A stretch of DNA of 34,235 bases from an uncultured Verrucomicrobiota bacterium. GTDB lineage: Bacteria; Verrucomicrobiota; Kiritimatiellia; CAJWTS01. A model generated the notes under the pieces. It was not told the DNA's origin, searched no databases, and saw only the letters and a program-made list of their open reading frames with translations. Position 1 is the first letter of the stretch, and each line of letters starts with the position of its first letter. The position numbers and the translations under genes were made by a program. The DNA lies in NCBI GenBank assembly GCA_913047795.1, contig CAJWTS010000043.1:1-34235 (forward strand), given 5' to 3'. Below, one piece after another: positions 24,004 to 33,144 of this stretch.

Positions 24004-24986
24004 TGCGTTACGATCTCCTCGAGTGATTTTATGCGCAGGCGCGCCTCCTCGGCGGCGCCGACCGTCGGGAACCGGCTCACGAAATCCCGGTAAGCTATCA
24101 ATGCCGCCTTCGGGCGCACAACTGTCGTATCATAGTACACCGCGATGTCGTAGTACATTCCCGCAAGTTCTTCTTTCAGTTCGCCCAGGTAACGCGCCAC
24201 CTCAATGTTGTGCGTGCTGTCCGGATAACGGCGGGTGTACTGGCTCAGGGCGGAGACGGCTTCGCGCAGCGCGCGCTTGTCCTGGGCGCGCTCGCCGGCG
24301 ATCAGGTACAGGCAATAGGCCCGGTGGAACAGGCCTTCGGTTGTTCGTTCGTGCCGAGGGTATCGAAAATAGAGCTCCTCGAAGGCTCGAACCGCTTTCT
24401 CGTAGGATTCGCGTCCCTCGTGAATGATGCCAATGTAGAACTGTGCATCGGCGCTCCGCTCCCAATTTGGGGCGTTCTCGACCAATTCCTGGAAGAGCGG
24501 CAGCGCGCGTTCCGAGGCCTTGAATCCCTTGAATTTCCAGAACTTCGCCTGGCGCGTCGTCATCAGGTGGTGGGCAATCCGGAACTGATTTTCGAGTACA
24601 ATTTCGTAGGGAAAATCGCCTGCGAAATTGTTAACGAGGTACTGGTACTCTTTAAAGGCTTCCAGGTACTTCTTCTGCCGCTCGAGGAGGAGGGCGTAGG
24701 CCAACTGCGCGCGCGGAGCGTAGTCGCTATCGTGCCAATTGTGCACCACGGCGCGGAACGCCTTGAGGGCCTTGCGCGTCTTGCCGTGATTGCGCAGCCG
24801 CTCGGCGTATGCGTACTGGGCGGGCGGCGTCGACATGACCGCGCGATAGCGAAAACCCGGCGACTTGTGCGCCGTCGTGGTCGGCATCCGGTGGTCGATG
24901 CCGGTGTCGTTAAACTCCTGCGCGAGAACGCCGCCACTCAGAAGCAGGATAGCCCAAGCGCCGCGAAGATAGGCCGTGCGATGCAT
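24000..24986 (-). CDS. BamD-like exported TPR protein
   Basis: The 328-residue protein begins with a signal peptide (about 5-22, AYLRGAWAILLLSGGVLAQ) and holds five or so TPR helices pairs of the BamD/YbgF type. Examples are AERLRNHGKTRKALKAFRAVVHNWHDSDYAPRAQLAYALLLERQKKYLEAFKEYQYLVNNF and AFEELYFRYPRHERTTEGLFHRAYCLYLI. The final segment ALIAYRDFVSRFPTVGAAEEARLRIKSLEEI is close to BamD's end. Unlike E. coli BamD it has no lipobox Cys. It is probably an outer-membrane assembly factor, in keeping with the coupled LptE-like gene. A general TPR scaffold is the alternative. It is divergent from serA, with 158 bp between. Confidence 0.75.
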   Translation of the reverse strand: MHRTAYLRGAWAILLLSGGVLAQEFNDTGIDHRMPTTTAHKSPGFRYRAVMSTPPAQYAYAERLRNHGKTRKALKAFRAVVHNWHDSDYAPRAQLAYALLLERQKKYLEAFKEYQYLVNNFAGDFPYEIVLENQFRIAHHLMTTRQAKFWKFKGFKASERALPLFQELVENAPNWERSADAQFYIGIIHEGRESYEKAVRAFEELYFRYPRHERTTEGLFHRAYCLYLIAGERAQDKRALREAVSALSQYTRRYPDSTHNIEVARYLGELKEELAGMYYDIAVYYDTTVVRPKAALIAYRDFVSRFPTVGAAEEARLRIKSLEEIVTQ

Positions 24987-25054
24987 ACTTCCAAACGTAT
25001 TAGAGGGTCTTGGGAGCGGTCAAGCCAAACTCACGAGGTTCCGCCACCGGGGGC

Positions 25055-25098
25055 TTGATCTGGCAAACGAGACAAACTAGGCTGGGGCCGATTGTCTC
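25055..25098 (+). promoter_or_regulatory. Possible serA promoter with overlapping inverted repeat
   Basis: TTGATC (25055-25060) and TAGGCT (25078-25083) are 17 bases apart; the -35 is fair and the -10 weak. A perfect 7-bp inverted repeat, GAGACAA (25069-25075) and TTGTCTC (25092-25098) with a 16-base spacer, spans the -10 and the likely start site. It could be an operator or a leader hairpin for serA. The same repeat lies upstream of the divergent BamD-like gene. Confidence 0.35.
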
Positions 25099-25144
25099 AA
25101 TGCGGAGATGCCGTATCGCGAGCCATTAAAACGGGTCATTTCTT

Positions 25145-26722
25145 ATGTATAAGGTACTTATCGCGACGCGCCTGAACAAGGCGGCCCAGGATCTGCTCGA
25201 GAGCAGCGGCAGCTACGAGGTTGCAGTGGAGACGGACGGCGATATCACCGAACGTGTCGCGCGCCATCCGGATAGCCAGGCGTTGATCGTGCGCAGTGAG
25301 GCGGTGACAAGCGAGATCGTCGACGCGCTTCCCAATTTGCGCGTCATCGTGCGCGCCGGATCGGGCTACAATACGATCGATACGGTTCATGCCCGTTCGC
25401 GCGGCGTGGACGTCATGAATACGCCTGCGGCCAACGCCAACGCCGTTGCCGAGGAAGTCATCGCCATGATTCTTGCCGACGCGCGTAATATCATTGCCGC
25501 GGACGCATCGGTACGTGCCGGGCGCTGGGAGAAGAAGGACTTGATGGGGCGCGAACTCGCGGAGAAGACGGTCGGAATCGTTGGTCTCGGCAATATCGGG
25601 CAGACACTGGCCCGTCGCTTATCCGGGTTCGACGTGCGGCTGCTCGGGACCGACCCCGTTCTCTCGCCCATCCGGGCTGAGCAACTCGATATCGAATTGG
25701 TGGATCTCGAACTGCTGTTCGGCGAGGCGGATTATGTCACCCTGCATATTCCCGAGAACGATGAAACGCGTGGGCTGGTCGGCGACGAATTGCTCGCGGC
25801 CATGAAGCCGGGCGCGACCCTGATCAACTGTGCGCGTGCGGGATTGATTAATGAGGGCGCTATGCGCACGGCGCGCGCGGAGAAGGGGATTCGATTTCTG
25901 AACGATGTCTACCCAAGGGACGAGGCCGGCAGCAAGCCGATCGCGGACCTTGCGGATATCGTCATGCCGCACCTGGGTGCGAGCACCATCGAAGCGAACG
26001 AAAACGCCGCCCGTCGGGCGGCGGAGCAATTGATCGACTTCGCGGACCGCGGCATCACGTCATTTATCGTGAATCGCGAGATACCGTCCGGATTGGACGA
26101 GACCTATTGCAAACTGGTGAACACGTTGTGCCGGTTGTGCCGTGGCCTGTCCGGTAAGGACACCACGTTGAAGATGATCGAGACCAGTTTCTATGGATCA
26201 TTGGGTCAGTACGCGGACTGGTTGCTGGTGCCATTGGTTGCCGGACTACGCGAATCCGGGAACTCGGTGCTCGATTTTCGCGGCGCCGAGGCCTATTTGC
26301 ACGATCGTGGGATCGAGTATCACCAGCGCGACACGGATCCGCAGAAGAATTATGGCGAGTCGATCACGATCGATTTCACGAGTTCCGTCGGGGGCGAAGC
26401 CCTGCGCGCGGTCAGCGTGCGCGGCACGGTTACCGAGGGAAACATGATGATCGCGCGGATCAATGAGTTCGACAAATTATATCTGGAGCCGGTCGGGCAG
26501 TTCCTGTTCTTCGTATACATCGATCGGCCCGGCGTTCTGGGTCAGATCGGCGTATCGCTCGCGAAGGAGGAGATCAACATCGAGGACGTGCGCAACCCGC
26601 ACGATTCGCGGACCGGTCACTCGTTGGCGACGATGAAGGTTAATCGCGCGCCGGATGAGGACCTGTTGCAGTCGATCTCGCAAGAAATCGAAGCGATCGC
26701 GGCGTTCAGCGTCGGACTCTAG
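25145..26722 (+). CDS. serA: D-3-phosphoglycerate dehydrogenase SerA, long form
   Basis: SerA oxidises 3-phosphoglycerate to phosphohydroxypyruvate, the first step of serine synthesis. The 525-residue length matches the type with a catalytic domain, an ASB domain and a C-terminal ACT domain. The substrate part reads VRAGSGYNTIDT, the NAD motif GIVGLGNIGQTLARRL is at about 144-159, NCARAGLINEGAM holds the active-site Arg, and MPHLGASTIEANENAA holds the His. The ASB region covers about 315-450. The ACT domain from about 452 begins LFFVYIDRPGVLGQIGVSLAKEEINIEDVRNPHDS and would bind serine as feedback inhibitor. No strong ribosome binding site precedes the ATG. It is convergent with rsmI. Confidence 0.96.
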   Translation: MYKVLIATRLNKAAQDLLESSGSYEVAVETDGDITERVARHPDSQALIVRSEAVTSEIVDALPNLRVIVRAGSGYNTIDTVHARSRGVDVMNTPAANANAVAEEVIAMILADARNIIAADASVRAGRWEKKDLMGRELAEKTVGIVGLGNIGQTLARRLSGFDVRLLGTDPVLSPIRAEQLDIELVDLELLFGEADYVTLHIPENDETRGLVGDELLAAMKPGATLINCARAGLINEGAMRTARAEKGIRFLNDVYPRDEAGSKPIADLADIVMPHLGASTIEANENAARRAAEQLIDFADRGITSFIVNREIPSGLDETYCKLVNTLCRLCRGLSGKDTTLKMIETSFYGSLGQYADWLLVPLVAGLRESGNSVLDFRGAEAYLHDRGIEYHQRDTDPQKNYGESITIDFTSSVGGEALRAVSVRGTVTEGNMMIARINEFDKLYLEPVGQFLFFVYIDRPGVLGQIGVSLAKEEINIEDVRNPHDSRTGHSLATMKVNRAPDEDLLQSISQEIEAIAAFSVGL

Positions 26723-26746
26723 CCCGCCGGCCCCTCGTCGGTTGCG

Positions 26747-27460
26747 TCACGCCTCTTCCTGCTCACCCTCATCCGTCCGCGTGAACTTGGGGTTGTTCCC
26801 CGCAATCACGATCGTGACCTCGCCTTTCACGCGTCGGTCCGCGAAGTGCCGGCATAATTCGCCCAGGTGGTTGCGCGTAACCGACTCGAATTTCTTGGTC
26901 AGTTCCAGGCAGACGGCCGCGAGTCGATCACCGAGTACTTCGTGTGCGATGACTAGCGTTTTGTTCACGCGAGCCGGCGATTCGTAGATGATCAGGGTGT
27001 GCGCGAGATCCAACTCCTCGGAAAAGAAGCGCCGCATGGCGGAGGCCTTGCGTGGCGGAAACCCTTTGAACGTGAAGCTTGAAGTGGACAAGCCCGAGGA
27101 AACCAGCGCGACCTCGACGGCGGAGGCGCCGGGAATGACGGTCACGTCGATACCGCGATCGCGCGCGAGGCTGACGATGCGGTATCCCGGATCGCTGATG
27201 CCTGGATAACCGCCGTCCGAGCAGAGCGCCACGGTCTGACCCTCTTGCAGGGCTTGCAGGAGCCGCCGACCCGCCGGGCCCTCCGTCTGCTCGCGGTAGG
27301 AGATCAATCGCGTACGGGGTTTGATTCCGTAGTGATCGAGCAGAATGCGTGTACGACGCGTGTCTTCGCAGGCGATCAAGTCCGCCGTCGTTAGGCCTTC
27401 TACCGCCCTCGGACTGAAGTCGCCGAGATTGCCGATCGGCGTTGCGACGACAACGAGCAC
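26747..27460 (-). CDS. rsmI: 16S rRNA (cytidine(1402)-2'-O)-methyltransferase RsmI
   Basis: RsmI uses SAM to 2'-O-methylate C1402 in the decoding centre of 16S rRNA. The protein has 237 residues; E. coli RsmI has about 286, so the C-terminal part is shorter. It is a tetrapyrrole-methylase-fold enzyme with VVVATPIGNLGDFSPRAVEGLTTADLIACEDTRRTRILLDHYGIK at the front, then ALCSDGGYPGISDPGYRIV, IPGASAVEVALVSSGLSTSSFTFKGFPPRK and KKFESVTRNHLGELCRHF. The GTG start at 27460 directly abuts the tsf stop codon, with no bases between, so it depends on re-initiation after tsf. Three translation genes (rpsB, tsf, rsmI) share the transcript. Confidence 0.94.
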   Translation of the reverse strand: MLVVVATPIGNLGDFSPRAVEGLTTADLIACEDTRRTRILLDHYGIKPRTRLISYREQTEGPAGRRLLQALQEGQTVALCSDGGYPGISDPGYRIVSLARDRGIDVTVIPGASAVEVALVSSGLSTSSFTFKGFPPRKASAMRRFFSEELDLAHTLIIYESPARVNKTLVIAHEVLGDRLAAVCLELTKKFESVTRNHLGELCRHFADRRVKGEVTIVIAGNNPKFTRTDEGEQEEA

Positions 27461-28297
27461 CTACGCACCGATCTGGTAGCGTGTGAAGCGTCGGATCTCG
27501 ATCGTGTCGTCCAGGGCCTTGCCTTGGGCGGCGAGCAGGTCCGTGATCGACTGATCCGGGTCTTTGACGAAGCCCTGTGCGAGCATGCATATTTCGCTGA
27601 AGTACTTCTTCAGTTTGCCTTCAATGATCTTCTCGATGATGTTCTCCGGCTTGCCCTCAGCCTGCTTCTTGAAGATCTCACGTTCGGCATCGATCGTCTC
27701 GGCGGGGACCTGGCTGCTATCGAGGTGCTGCGGGTTGCAGGCCGCGATGTGGAGCGTCAGATCCTTGACCAGGGCCGCGAAATCATCGGATGCCGTGGAA
27801 TCTTCCTTGCCGCAGCCAACTTCGATCAGCACGCCAACCTTGGCACCGTGGTGGATGTAGCTTGCAATACGCCCGGTGCCGCTACGTTCGTAGCGTGTGT
27901 GGCGGCTGAAAACGATGTTTTCGCCGGTTTCGGTGATCTTGATCGTGACGTCCTCCTGGGCGGCTTCGGGCATCCCGCTATCATCGGTGGCGACGCGCTG
28001 GGCAAGGTCGGTGACGAAGGACTGGAAGGTCTCGTTGCGAGCCACGAAATCGGTTTCGCAGTTCACTTCGATCAAGGATCCGGCCGTGCCGTCGTCCAGC
28101 AGGGCAGACGCGATCAGGCCTTCGTTGGCCGCGCGGGAGGCTTTCTTGCCGGCGATCGCGAGACCGCGTTCGCGCAGGATCTTGATTGCCGCTTCCTTGT
28201 CGCCGTCCGTTTCCTCGAGCGCGCGTTTGCACTCCATCATACTGATGTTCGTCTCCTGGCGAAGTTCCTTAACAGCGGTTGCGGAAATTTTGGGCAT
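27461..28297 (-). CDS. tsf: Translation elongation factor Ts
   Basis: EF-Ts exchanges GDP for GTP on EF-Tu. The protein has 278 residues, close to the E. coli length of 283. The N-terminal UBA-like domain reads ATAVKELRQETNISMMECKRALEETDGDKEAAIKILRERG. The EF-Tu contact motif TDFVARNETF follows at about 81-90. Two core subdomains come next, and the C-terminal module contains EGKLKKYFSEICMLAQGFVKDPDQSI. The ATG has AAGGAG eight bases upstream. It lies 68 bp after rpsB, the classic rpsB-tsf arrangement, with rsmI directly attached after it. Confidence 0.97.
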   Translation of the reverse strand: MPKISATAVKELRQETNISMMECKRALEETDGDKEAAIKILRERGLAIAGKKASRAANEGLIASALLDDGTAGSLIEVNCETDFVARNETFQSFVTDLAQRVATDDSGMPEAAQEDVTIKITETGENIVFSRHTRYERSGTGRIASYIHHGAKVGVLIEVGCGKEDSTASDDFAALVKDLTLHIAACNPQHLDSSQVPAETIDAEREIFKKQAEGKPENIIEKIIEGKLKKYFSEICMLAQGFVKDPDQSITDLLAAQGKALDDTIEIRRFTRYQIGA

Positions 28298-28365
28298 GAT
28301 GTGGTCTCCTTCGGTTGTGCGTGGGTGGGGGATCCTGATGGGTCCCGCGAAACAGGCGTTAACGC

Positions 28366-29493
28366 CTACTCCTTTGCGGCAGATTCCGCAGCGGCTTCAG
28401 CTTCATCCGGAGGCGTGTCCTCGGATTCGGCCGTCTTATTCTCTTCCTGCTCGTCAGCTGCCGGTTCGGCTTCAACTATGGGATCAGGCTCAGCGGCCGC
28501 CTCGGCAACGGGCTCCGTGGTGGCCTCCTCCGTCGTTTCGTTGGCGGCGGCGGCCGCGGCCGCGTCTGCGGTGGCCTTGGCCTCGGCCCGGGCAGCTGCC
28601 TGGACTTTGGCGTTCGCCGCGGCTTTCACTACCGCTTCAGCTTTCGCCTTGGCGGCGGCGACCTCCTCCTCGGCTTCGCGCTTCACTCGTTCTTCTTCTG
28701 CCTTCGCCCGGGCTTTTTCTTCTTCGGCCTTGCGCTTGGCTTCCTCGGCGGCGCGCTTCTTGGCCTCCTCGGCCGCGCGCTTGAGATATGCCTCGTGCGC
28801 CACCTTGATGACTTCCGTCATCGCGTCGGTGACAATATTGATGGACCGAATCGCGTCGTCGTTACCAGGGATCACGTAGTCGACGTGGTCCGGGTTGCAG
28901 TTCGAATCGACCAGGGCGACCACGGGGATATTGAGACGGTTGGCTTCGGCAATCGCGATGGCCTCACGACGAATGTCGACCACGAAGAGAATGCCGGGCA
29001 TTTCGGCCATGTCCGCGATTCCACTCAAATTGCGGTGCAACTTCTCCAGCTCGTGGCGCAGGCGAGCGACTTCCTTCTTTGTCAATTTTTCGAACTCGCC
29101 CTTGTTCTCCATCTCCTCGATCTCGCGCATGCGCTTGACGCTGAGTCGAATCGTGGTGTTGTTGGTGAGCGTGCCGCCGAGCCAGCGCGTCGTGACATAA
29201 AACTGGCCGGTGTCTTCGGCCGCCTGTTTCATCGCGCCCTGGGCCTGCTTCTTTGTGCCCACGAAGAGAACATATTTTCCCGCGGAAACGACATCGGCCA
29301 CAAATTTGCGCGCGTCGTCGAGGCAGGTAAGGCTCTTGTCCAGATCGATCAGGTGAATGCCGTTACGCTTTCCGAAGATGTAGGGCCCCATCTTCGGGTT
29401 CCAGCGCTTGGTCTGGTGACCGAAGTGCAGACCAGCTTCGAGCAGGTCCTTAATATCAACTTTCAATGCCGGCAATGGTGTCTCCGTAGCCAC
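28366..29493 (-). CDS. rpsB: 30S ribosomal protein S2 with long C-terminal extension
   Basis: Residues 1 to about 237 are a full S2: [61 protein letters not shown], and [29 protein letters not shown]. From about 238 a 138-residue tail follows. It starts as an Ala/Lys/Glu/Arg-rich likely helix ([18 protein letters not shown] and on to about 315) and then becomes an acidic Ala/Glu/Thr-rich stretch ([25 protein letters not shown]) ending AAESAAKE. S2 is normally about 240 residues. The GTG start at 29493 lacks a clear Shine-Dalgarno. S2 binds S1 in the ribosome, and S1 here also has an extended acidic tail. It heads the rpsB-tsf-rsmI operon. Confidence 0.96.
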   Translation of the reverse strand: MATETPLPALKVDIKDLLEAGLHFGHQTKRWNPKMGPYIFGKRNGIHLIDLDKSLTCLDDARKFVADVVSAGKYVLFVGTKKQAQGAMKQAAEDTGQFYVTTRWLGGTLTNNTTIRLSVKRMREIEEMENKGEFEKLTKKEVARLRHELEKLHRNLSGIADMAEMPGILFVVDIRREAIAIAEANRLNIPVVALVDSNCNPDHVDYVIPGNDDAIRSINIVTDAMTEVIKVAHEAYLKRAAEEAKKRAAEEAKRKAEEEKARAKAEEERVKREAEEEVAAAKAKAEAVVKAAANAKVQAAARAEAKATADAAAAAAANETTEEATTEPVAEAAAEPDPIVEAEPAADEQEENKTAESEDTPPDEAEAAAESAAKE

Positions 29494-29573
29494 TCGTATG
29501 ATCCACTATCTATAAAATCAGGGTCAGTTTCTATCCGCCCGTGCAGCGGACGTTCATTTTCAAAAGGGGACGT

Positions 29574-29601
29574 AATCTAGCACAGGATCGAGCCCACGCA
29601 A
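29574..29601 (-). promoter_or_regulatory. Probable promoter of rpsB-tsf-rsmI
   Basis: On the minus strand TTGCGT (29596-29601) and TAGATT (29574-29579) are 16 bases apart. Transcription would begin about 74 bases before the rpsB GTG, a normal length for an autoregulated S2 leader. The match is fair, not strong. Confidence 0.45.
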
Positions 29602-29650
29602 CACAAAAATGCCAAAAAATAGGGGTCACGATCCGTTCCGCGGCGGCGGT

Positions 29651-32032
29651 TCACTCGACGTCGATCGAGATGTGCTGGCTCCCGGGTGGCACGCTGAGGA
29701 TTGCTGTCGTCCGCATCGCCGCCCCGGGGACGCGGACATCATTGACGTGGATTCCGGACGTTTCGGTGATGCGGGGCATGCGAACCGTGAGCTGAATGTC
29801 CGTATCGCCATGCACACTGAACCGCATGCTGGATCCGTCGCATTTGAAATTGTCGATACGGGCACCCGGTTCGGCCTGTACTTCCCACTCGTCCGCGCAC
29901 TCCAGGCGTGTTCGCACGGGACCCGCCGATGCACTCAAGCGCTTGCCGCGATACAGGAATCCGGTCCAATCGGTCTGCTGCGACAGGTAGGGATTGCCGA
30001 CCCGCATCCCATCACGCAGGTACTCGGCGGCGAAACATTCCTCGAGTCCGCAGAAGAGATTCATTGCGCTCCAAACGTAGCGCAGTTCGCGGCCGCCCCA
30101 ACCGGTTACGTAGGGGAAGGTATGATCGACCTGGCCGTCGGGCGGGAAGTTTTCGTAAGCATGCTGGTGGCGATCCCAGTATTTAAGGAATTGGCGGCTG
30201 GTCCGCTCCGCGAGCTTAGCTGCGATATCATGCCAGCCCGCTTCCTTGATCGCCAGGTAGGTCATGTAAGTGGTTGGCGCCCAGCAGTTGCCGCGCCAGT
30301 AATTACCGCGGCTATCCAGGCCGTCGCAATACGCGGGATCCTTGCGGCTTACGGTCGGCACGAGGTTCTCGCCCCAGAATTGATTCGGATCGAGCAGGAT
30401 CTCGCGCAGGCGTTGCTTGGTTTCGTCGTTGGCGATGCCGGCGATTAGCGGGAAGAAGATCGTCATCGTGCGTACGGGGGAGAAGCCGCCTTCCCAGTGC
30501 CGGTTCAGGAAGAGACCGTCCGACTCGCTGTAGAGACGCTTTTGAATACGATCGGCCACGCGATCGGCCTCGCGGTCGAGCCAGATCGAGTCGGCATGAA
30601 TCGCAAGTCGGTCCGCGACGCGCGACATCGCGCGGCAGGCCGCCACGTACATGCTATTCTGCCCGATCATCGTCAGGTTCAGGCATCCCGAGTTGGGATC
30701 CAGACTCACCCCGGGCGCGAGATGGCCGCGGCGTTCGTCAGTAAAGCCGGCGGAGTACATGGGGCTGTCGTCATACCCGGTCTCGTCCATGGCCTCCTGG
30801 ATCAATTGACCCTGTGCAATCCGCTGCCCGAATCTCGACGTGCCGCACTCGATCAGGCCATCGCCGTTGCCGTCGCGGTTGGCGCGACCGTCGCCGCGAT
30901 CCTGGAACCAGAAACGCATGAAGTCCATCATGACAGGCCAGGTTCGCCGCGTGAGCGCATCGTTACCGAGTGCGTCAACCGTGCGGCTATAGAGAATGGG
31001 AATAACCAGATTGCGCTGCACGGGGCCGTTGGCGATGCCGGCCTCACCGTAGACGGAGACGATGTGGTCCAGCGAGTCCCGGGCGAGCCCGGGGTTTTCC
31101 CAGGCCGCAATGTAGGAATCGAAAAAGTTGTCCCAGCCGAAAATCAGGCCGGGCTCGTGCGCGCCGCCCCAGGTGCGATTCACCGTGGTCATCATGCGCT
31201 GACGCGCGGGATCGTACGCGCGGCTGTAGGCGCAGAGGCTGCCCACGGCTTCCGCGCCACCGTGGCAGATGCCGCTGCTGCGCATGCGGCCTTGCTCTTG
31301 TGCGGCTGCCGCCTGGGCCAGGTGCTCATCGATTCCGGCGACATCGACCGGTGAGGGGGTGATGGGGTCTAACCCGTCACCGGAAAGGGCCATGACGAAA
31401 TGCAGCGGTGCGTCGGCGTCGATCTCGATGCGGTACAGACAGACGTGGGCCCCGGGTTCTTCCACGCCGGCGAACCAGGCGGTCTCGGCCTCGCTGTCGT
31501 CGTTAAGCATCATCGGCCGCTCGACGTGGCCGCGCATCCATAGATCCAATGTGGTCGCGCCCTGAGTCAGGCGGCCGTGTGTCGCGTCGCCGGTTTCGAT
31601 TTGGGCCGGAGCAAAACATCCTCCCACGAGCAACGCGGCCGTCACCGGTAGTTCGCATGTGTAGCGTCCGCGGACGTACGACCCGTCCTGTGCCCACTCA
31701 AGTACAACGTTTGCGGCTTCGCCGGCTTCGTATTCGATCACGCGTGGGGTGTTGATCCCGACGCGCGGAAAAGAGCCGTAACGCTTGACGCCCTCGGCCG
31801 TAACCGGCGTGCGCCATGCCACGCGCGCGTATGAACCATCGGCCGCAAACAGCGGGGCTTCGTTCAGGGAAAAGAGAATATCGGAACCGTCGAACATGCC
31901 CAGGGCGGGATGCGGATGTCCCATCCGGATGCCGATCGTGTCGCTGCCGAAGGCCATGGCCACGCCCGACAGCCCCTGACGTTCAAATGCACCCGCCTCG
32001 ATCGACATGTTGTTCGTGCCTGCTGTTGTCAT
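29651..32032 (-). CDS. GH63/MGH1-like (alpha/alpha)6-barrel glycoside hydrolase
   Basis: From the ATG at 32032 (GGAGG three bases upstream) the protein has 793 residues and no signal peptide, so it is cytoplasmic. An N-terminal beta-rich region (about 1-240) is followed by a helical barrel with trehalase/GH63-like landmarks. They are FGWDNFFDSYIAAWENPGLARDSLDHIVSVYGE near 300 (the W-D-x-F/F acid region), DETGYDDSPMYSAGF, DGLDSRGNYWRGNCWAPTTYMTYLAIKEAGW, and HAYENFPPDGQVDHTFPYVTGWGG. These match enzymes that cut alpha-glycosides such as mannosyl- or glucosylglycerate or oligosaccharide ends. A C-terminal beta domain closes the protein. Exact substrate is not known. It lies 79 bp downstream of the formylglycine-generating enzyme. 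Confidence 0.8.
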   Translation of the reverse strand: MTTAGTNNMSIEAGAFERQGLSGVAMAFGSDTIGIRMGHPHPALGMFDGSDILFSLNEAPLFAADGSYARVAWRTPVTAEGVKRYGSFPRVGINTPRVIEYEAGEAANVVLEWAQDGSYVRGRYTCELPVTAALLVGGCFAPAQIETGDATHGRLTQGATTLDLWMRGHVERPMMLNDDSEAETAWFAGVEEPGAHVCLYRIEIDADAPLHFVMALSGDGLDPITPSPVDVAGIDEHLAQAAAAQEQGRMRSSGICHGGAEAVGSLCAYSRAYDPARQRMMTTVNRTWGGAHEPGLIFGWDNFFDSYIAAWENPGLARDSLDHIVSVYGEAGIANGPVQRNLVIPILYSRTVDALGNDALTRRTWPVMMDFMRFWFQDRGDGRANRDGNGDGLIECGTSRFGQRIAQGQLIQEAMDETGYDDSPMYSAGFTDERRGHLAPGVSLDPNSGCLNLTMIGQNSMYVAACRAMSRVADRLAIHADSIWLDREADRVADRIQKRLYSESDGLFLNRHWEGGFSPVRTMTIFFPLIAGIANDETKQRLREILLDPNQFWGENLVPTVSRKDPAYCDGLDSRGNYWRGNCWAPTTYMTYLAIKEAGWHDIAAKLAERTSRQFLKYWDRHQHAYENFPPDGQVDHTFPYVTGWGGRELRYVWSAMNLFCGLEECFAAEYLRDGMRVGNPYLSQQTDWTGFLYRGKRLSASAGPVRTRLECADEWEVQAEPGARIDNFKCDGSSMRFSVHGDTDIQLTVRMPRITETSGIHVNDVRVPGAAMRTTAILSVPPGSQHISIDVE

Positions 32033-32111
32033 CGTCCTCCGGTCCTGATCCGACCGGCGAACATATGACACGGCTCACGGAGGTTCAAGAAATTCCTTGA
32101 AGGGGACCGGT

Positions 32112-33092
32112 TCAAAGGTCGCGAACGCAACGGAACCCCGTGTTTATCGTCGAGCTGTCCGGCGTATTGGACGTCCGGGCGCCGTTGCGGTAACGATTGC
32201 AGTAGGAGTCGTGGCAAAGAAAGGAGCCGCCCTTTGTGACCTTACGATCGCCCATGGGCGGTCCAACGGGATCTGTGCGGGCCGCGTGCAGGTGATAGTC
32301 CGGGCTCCACCAGTCGCTGCACCACTCCCAGACGTTGCCCGCCATGCTGAACATGCCGAAGTCGTTGGCGGGAAAGGCCCGCGCCGGCGCGACGCCGGCA
32401 TAGCCGTCGTCGCCCGTGTCGCTTTTCGGAAATTCGCCCTGCCAGGTGTTGCAGCGATATTCGCCGTCCGGCGTCAGCTCGTCGCCCCAGGGGAGCAGCT
32501 TTTGCTCGAGCCCGCCGCGGGCCGCGTATTCCCATTCCGCTTCCGTCGGCAGACGCTTGCCGGCCCAGGCGCAATAGGCGGCCGCATCGTTCCACGAGAC
32601 GTGCACGGCCGGATGATCCGGTCGATCGTCAACGTTTGTATCGGGCCCTTCCGGATGGCGCCAGTCGGCCCCGTTGACCTTGCACCACCACTCCAGCCCG
32701 GCCACCGTGTCGTCGACCAACTCGGCGTAGCGCGCGCGGTCCAGTTGATTATGAAAGACAAAGGTCCATCCGAAGTGTTCGGCTTCCGTGCGAAAGTCAG
32801 TGGCATCGACGAACTCGCAGAACTGTTCGTTCGTCACGGAATGGCTGTCGATATAGAAGGGGGTCAATGTCACCTTGCGCACCGGCCCTTCGCCGTCGGC
32901 CGGGAACCCGCGGTCATACACGGTGCCCATCAGGAATGCACCGCCGTCCAACTTGATCATGCCCTCGGTCGACCCCGCGTGAATGCGTTGTCGCTCGTCC
33001 GCATCCGTGCGGGAGCGGTGCAGAATTTCGCTGCGCGCCTTGCTGGGAACGCAACAGGGATGGGGAGGTTTTGAATTCTGTTCAGTGGTCAT
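32112..33092 (-). CDS. Formylglycine-generating enzyme (SUMF1-type sulfatase maturase)
   Basis: This enzyme oxidises the active-site Cys of type I sulfatases to formylglycine. The 326-residue protein has the full FGE-sulfatase fold: MIKLDGGAFLMGT near 45, VTLTPFYIDSHSVTNEQFCEFV, HPAVHVSWNDAAAYCAWAGKRLPTEAEWEYAARGG and GMFSMAGNVWEWCSDWW. The two catalytic, copper-binding cysteines of real FGEs are present as C293 and C298 in GGSFLCHDSYCNRYRNGAR, followed by SSTINTGFRCV. Many SUMF1-like proteins lack them, so this is likely an active maturase. A PCCVPSK motif near the start is a common FGE lead. No sulfatase gene is in the window. It sits between ppiC (52 bp) and the GH63-like gene. Confidence 0.92.
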   Translation of the reverse strand: MTTEQNSKPPHPCCVPSKARSEILHRSRTDADERQRIHAGSTEGMIKLDGGAFLMGTVYDRGFPADGEGPVRKVTLTPFYIDSHSVTNEQFCEFVDATDFRTEAEHFGWTFVFHNQLDRARYAELVDDTVAGLEWWCKVNGADWRHPEGPDTNVDDRPDHPAVHVSWNDAAAYCAWAGKRLPTEAEWEYAARGGLEQKLLPWGDELTPDGEYRCNTWQGEFPKSDTGDDGYAGVAPARAFPANDFGMFSMAGNVWEWCSDWWSPDYHLHAARTDPVGPPMGDRKVTKGGSFLCHDSYCNRYRNGARTSNTPDSSTINTGFRCVRDL

Positions 33093-33144
33093 GCCACACC
33101 CAAACGATGCAATGCACTCGATTCACAACCGTTAGCCCTTGAAT

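Noticed and set aside
27524..28879. 451-residue plus-strand frame with a long Ala/Ser-rich run
   Set aside because: Antisense to tsf and to the Ala/Glu-rich tail of rpsB; the low-complexity run is the mirror of that tail.
29600..29650. U-run (TATTTTTTGG on the minus strand) after the glycoside hydrolase as intrinsic terminator
   Set aside because: No good stem directly precedes the T-run; CCGCGG nearby has no loop.
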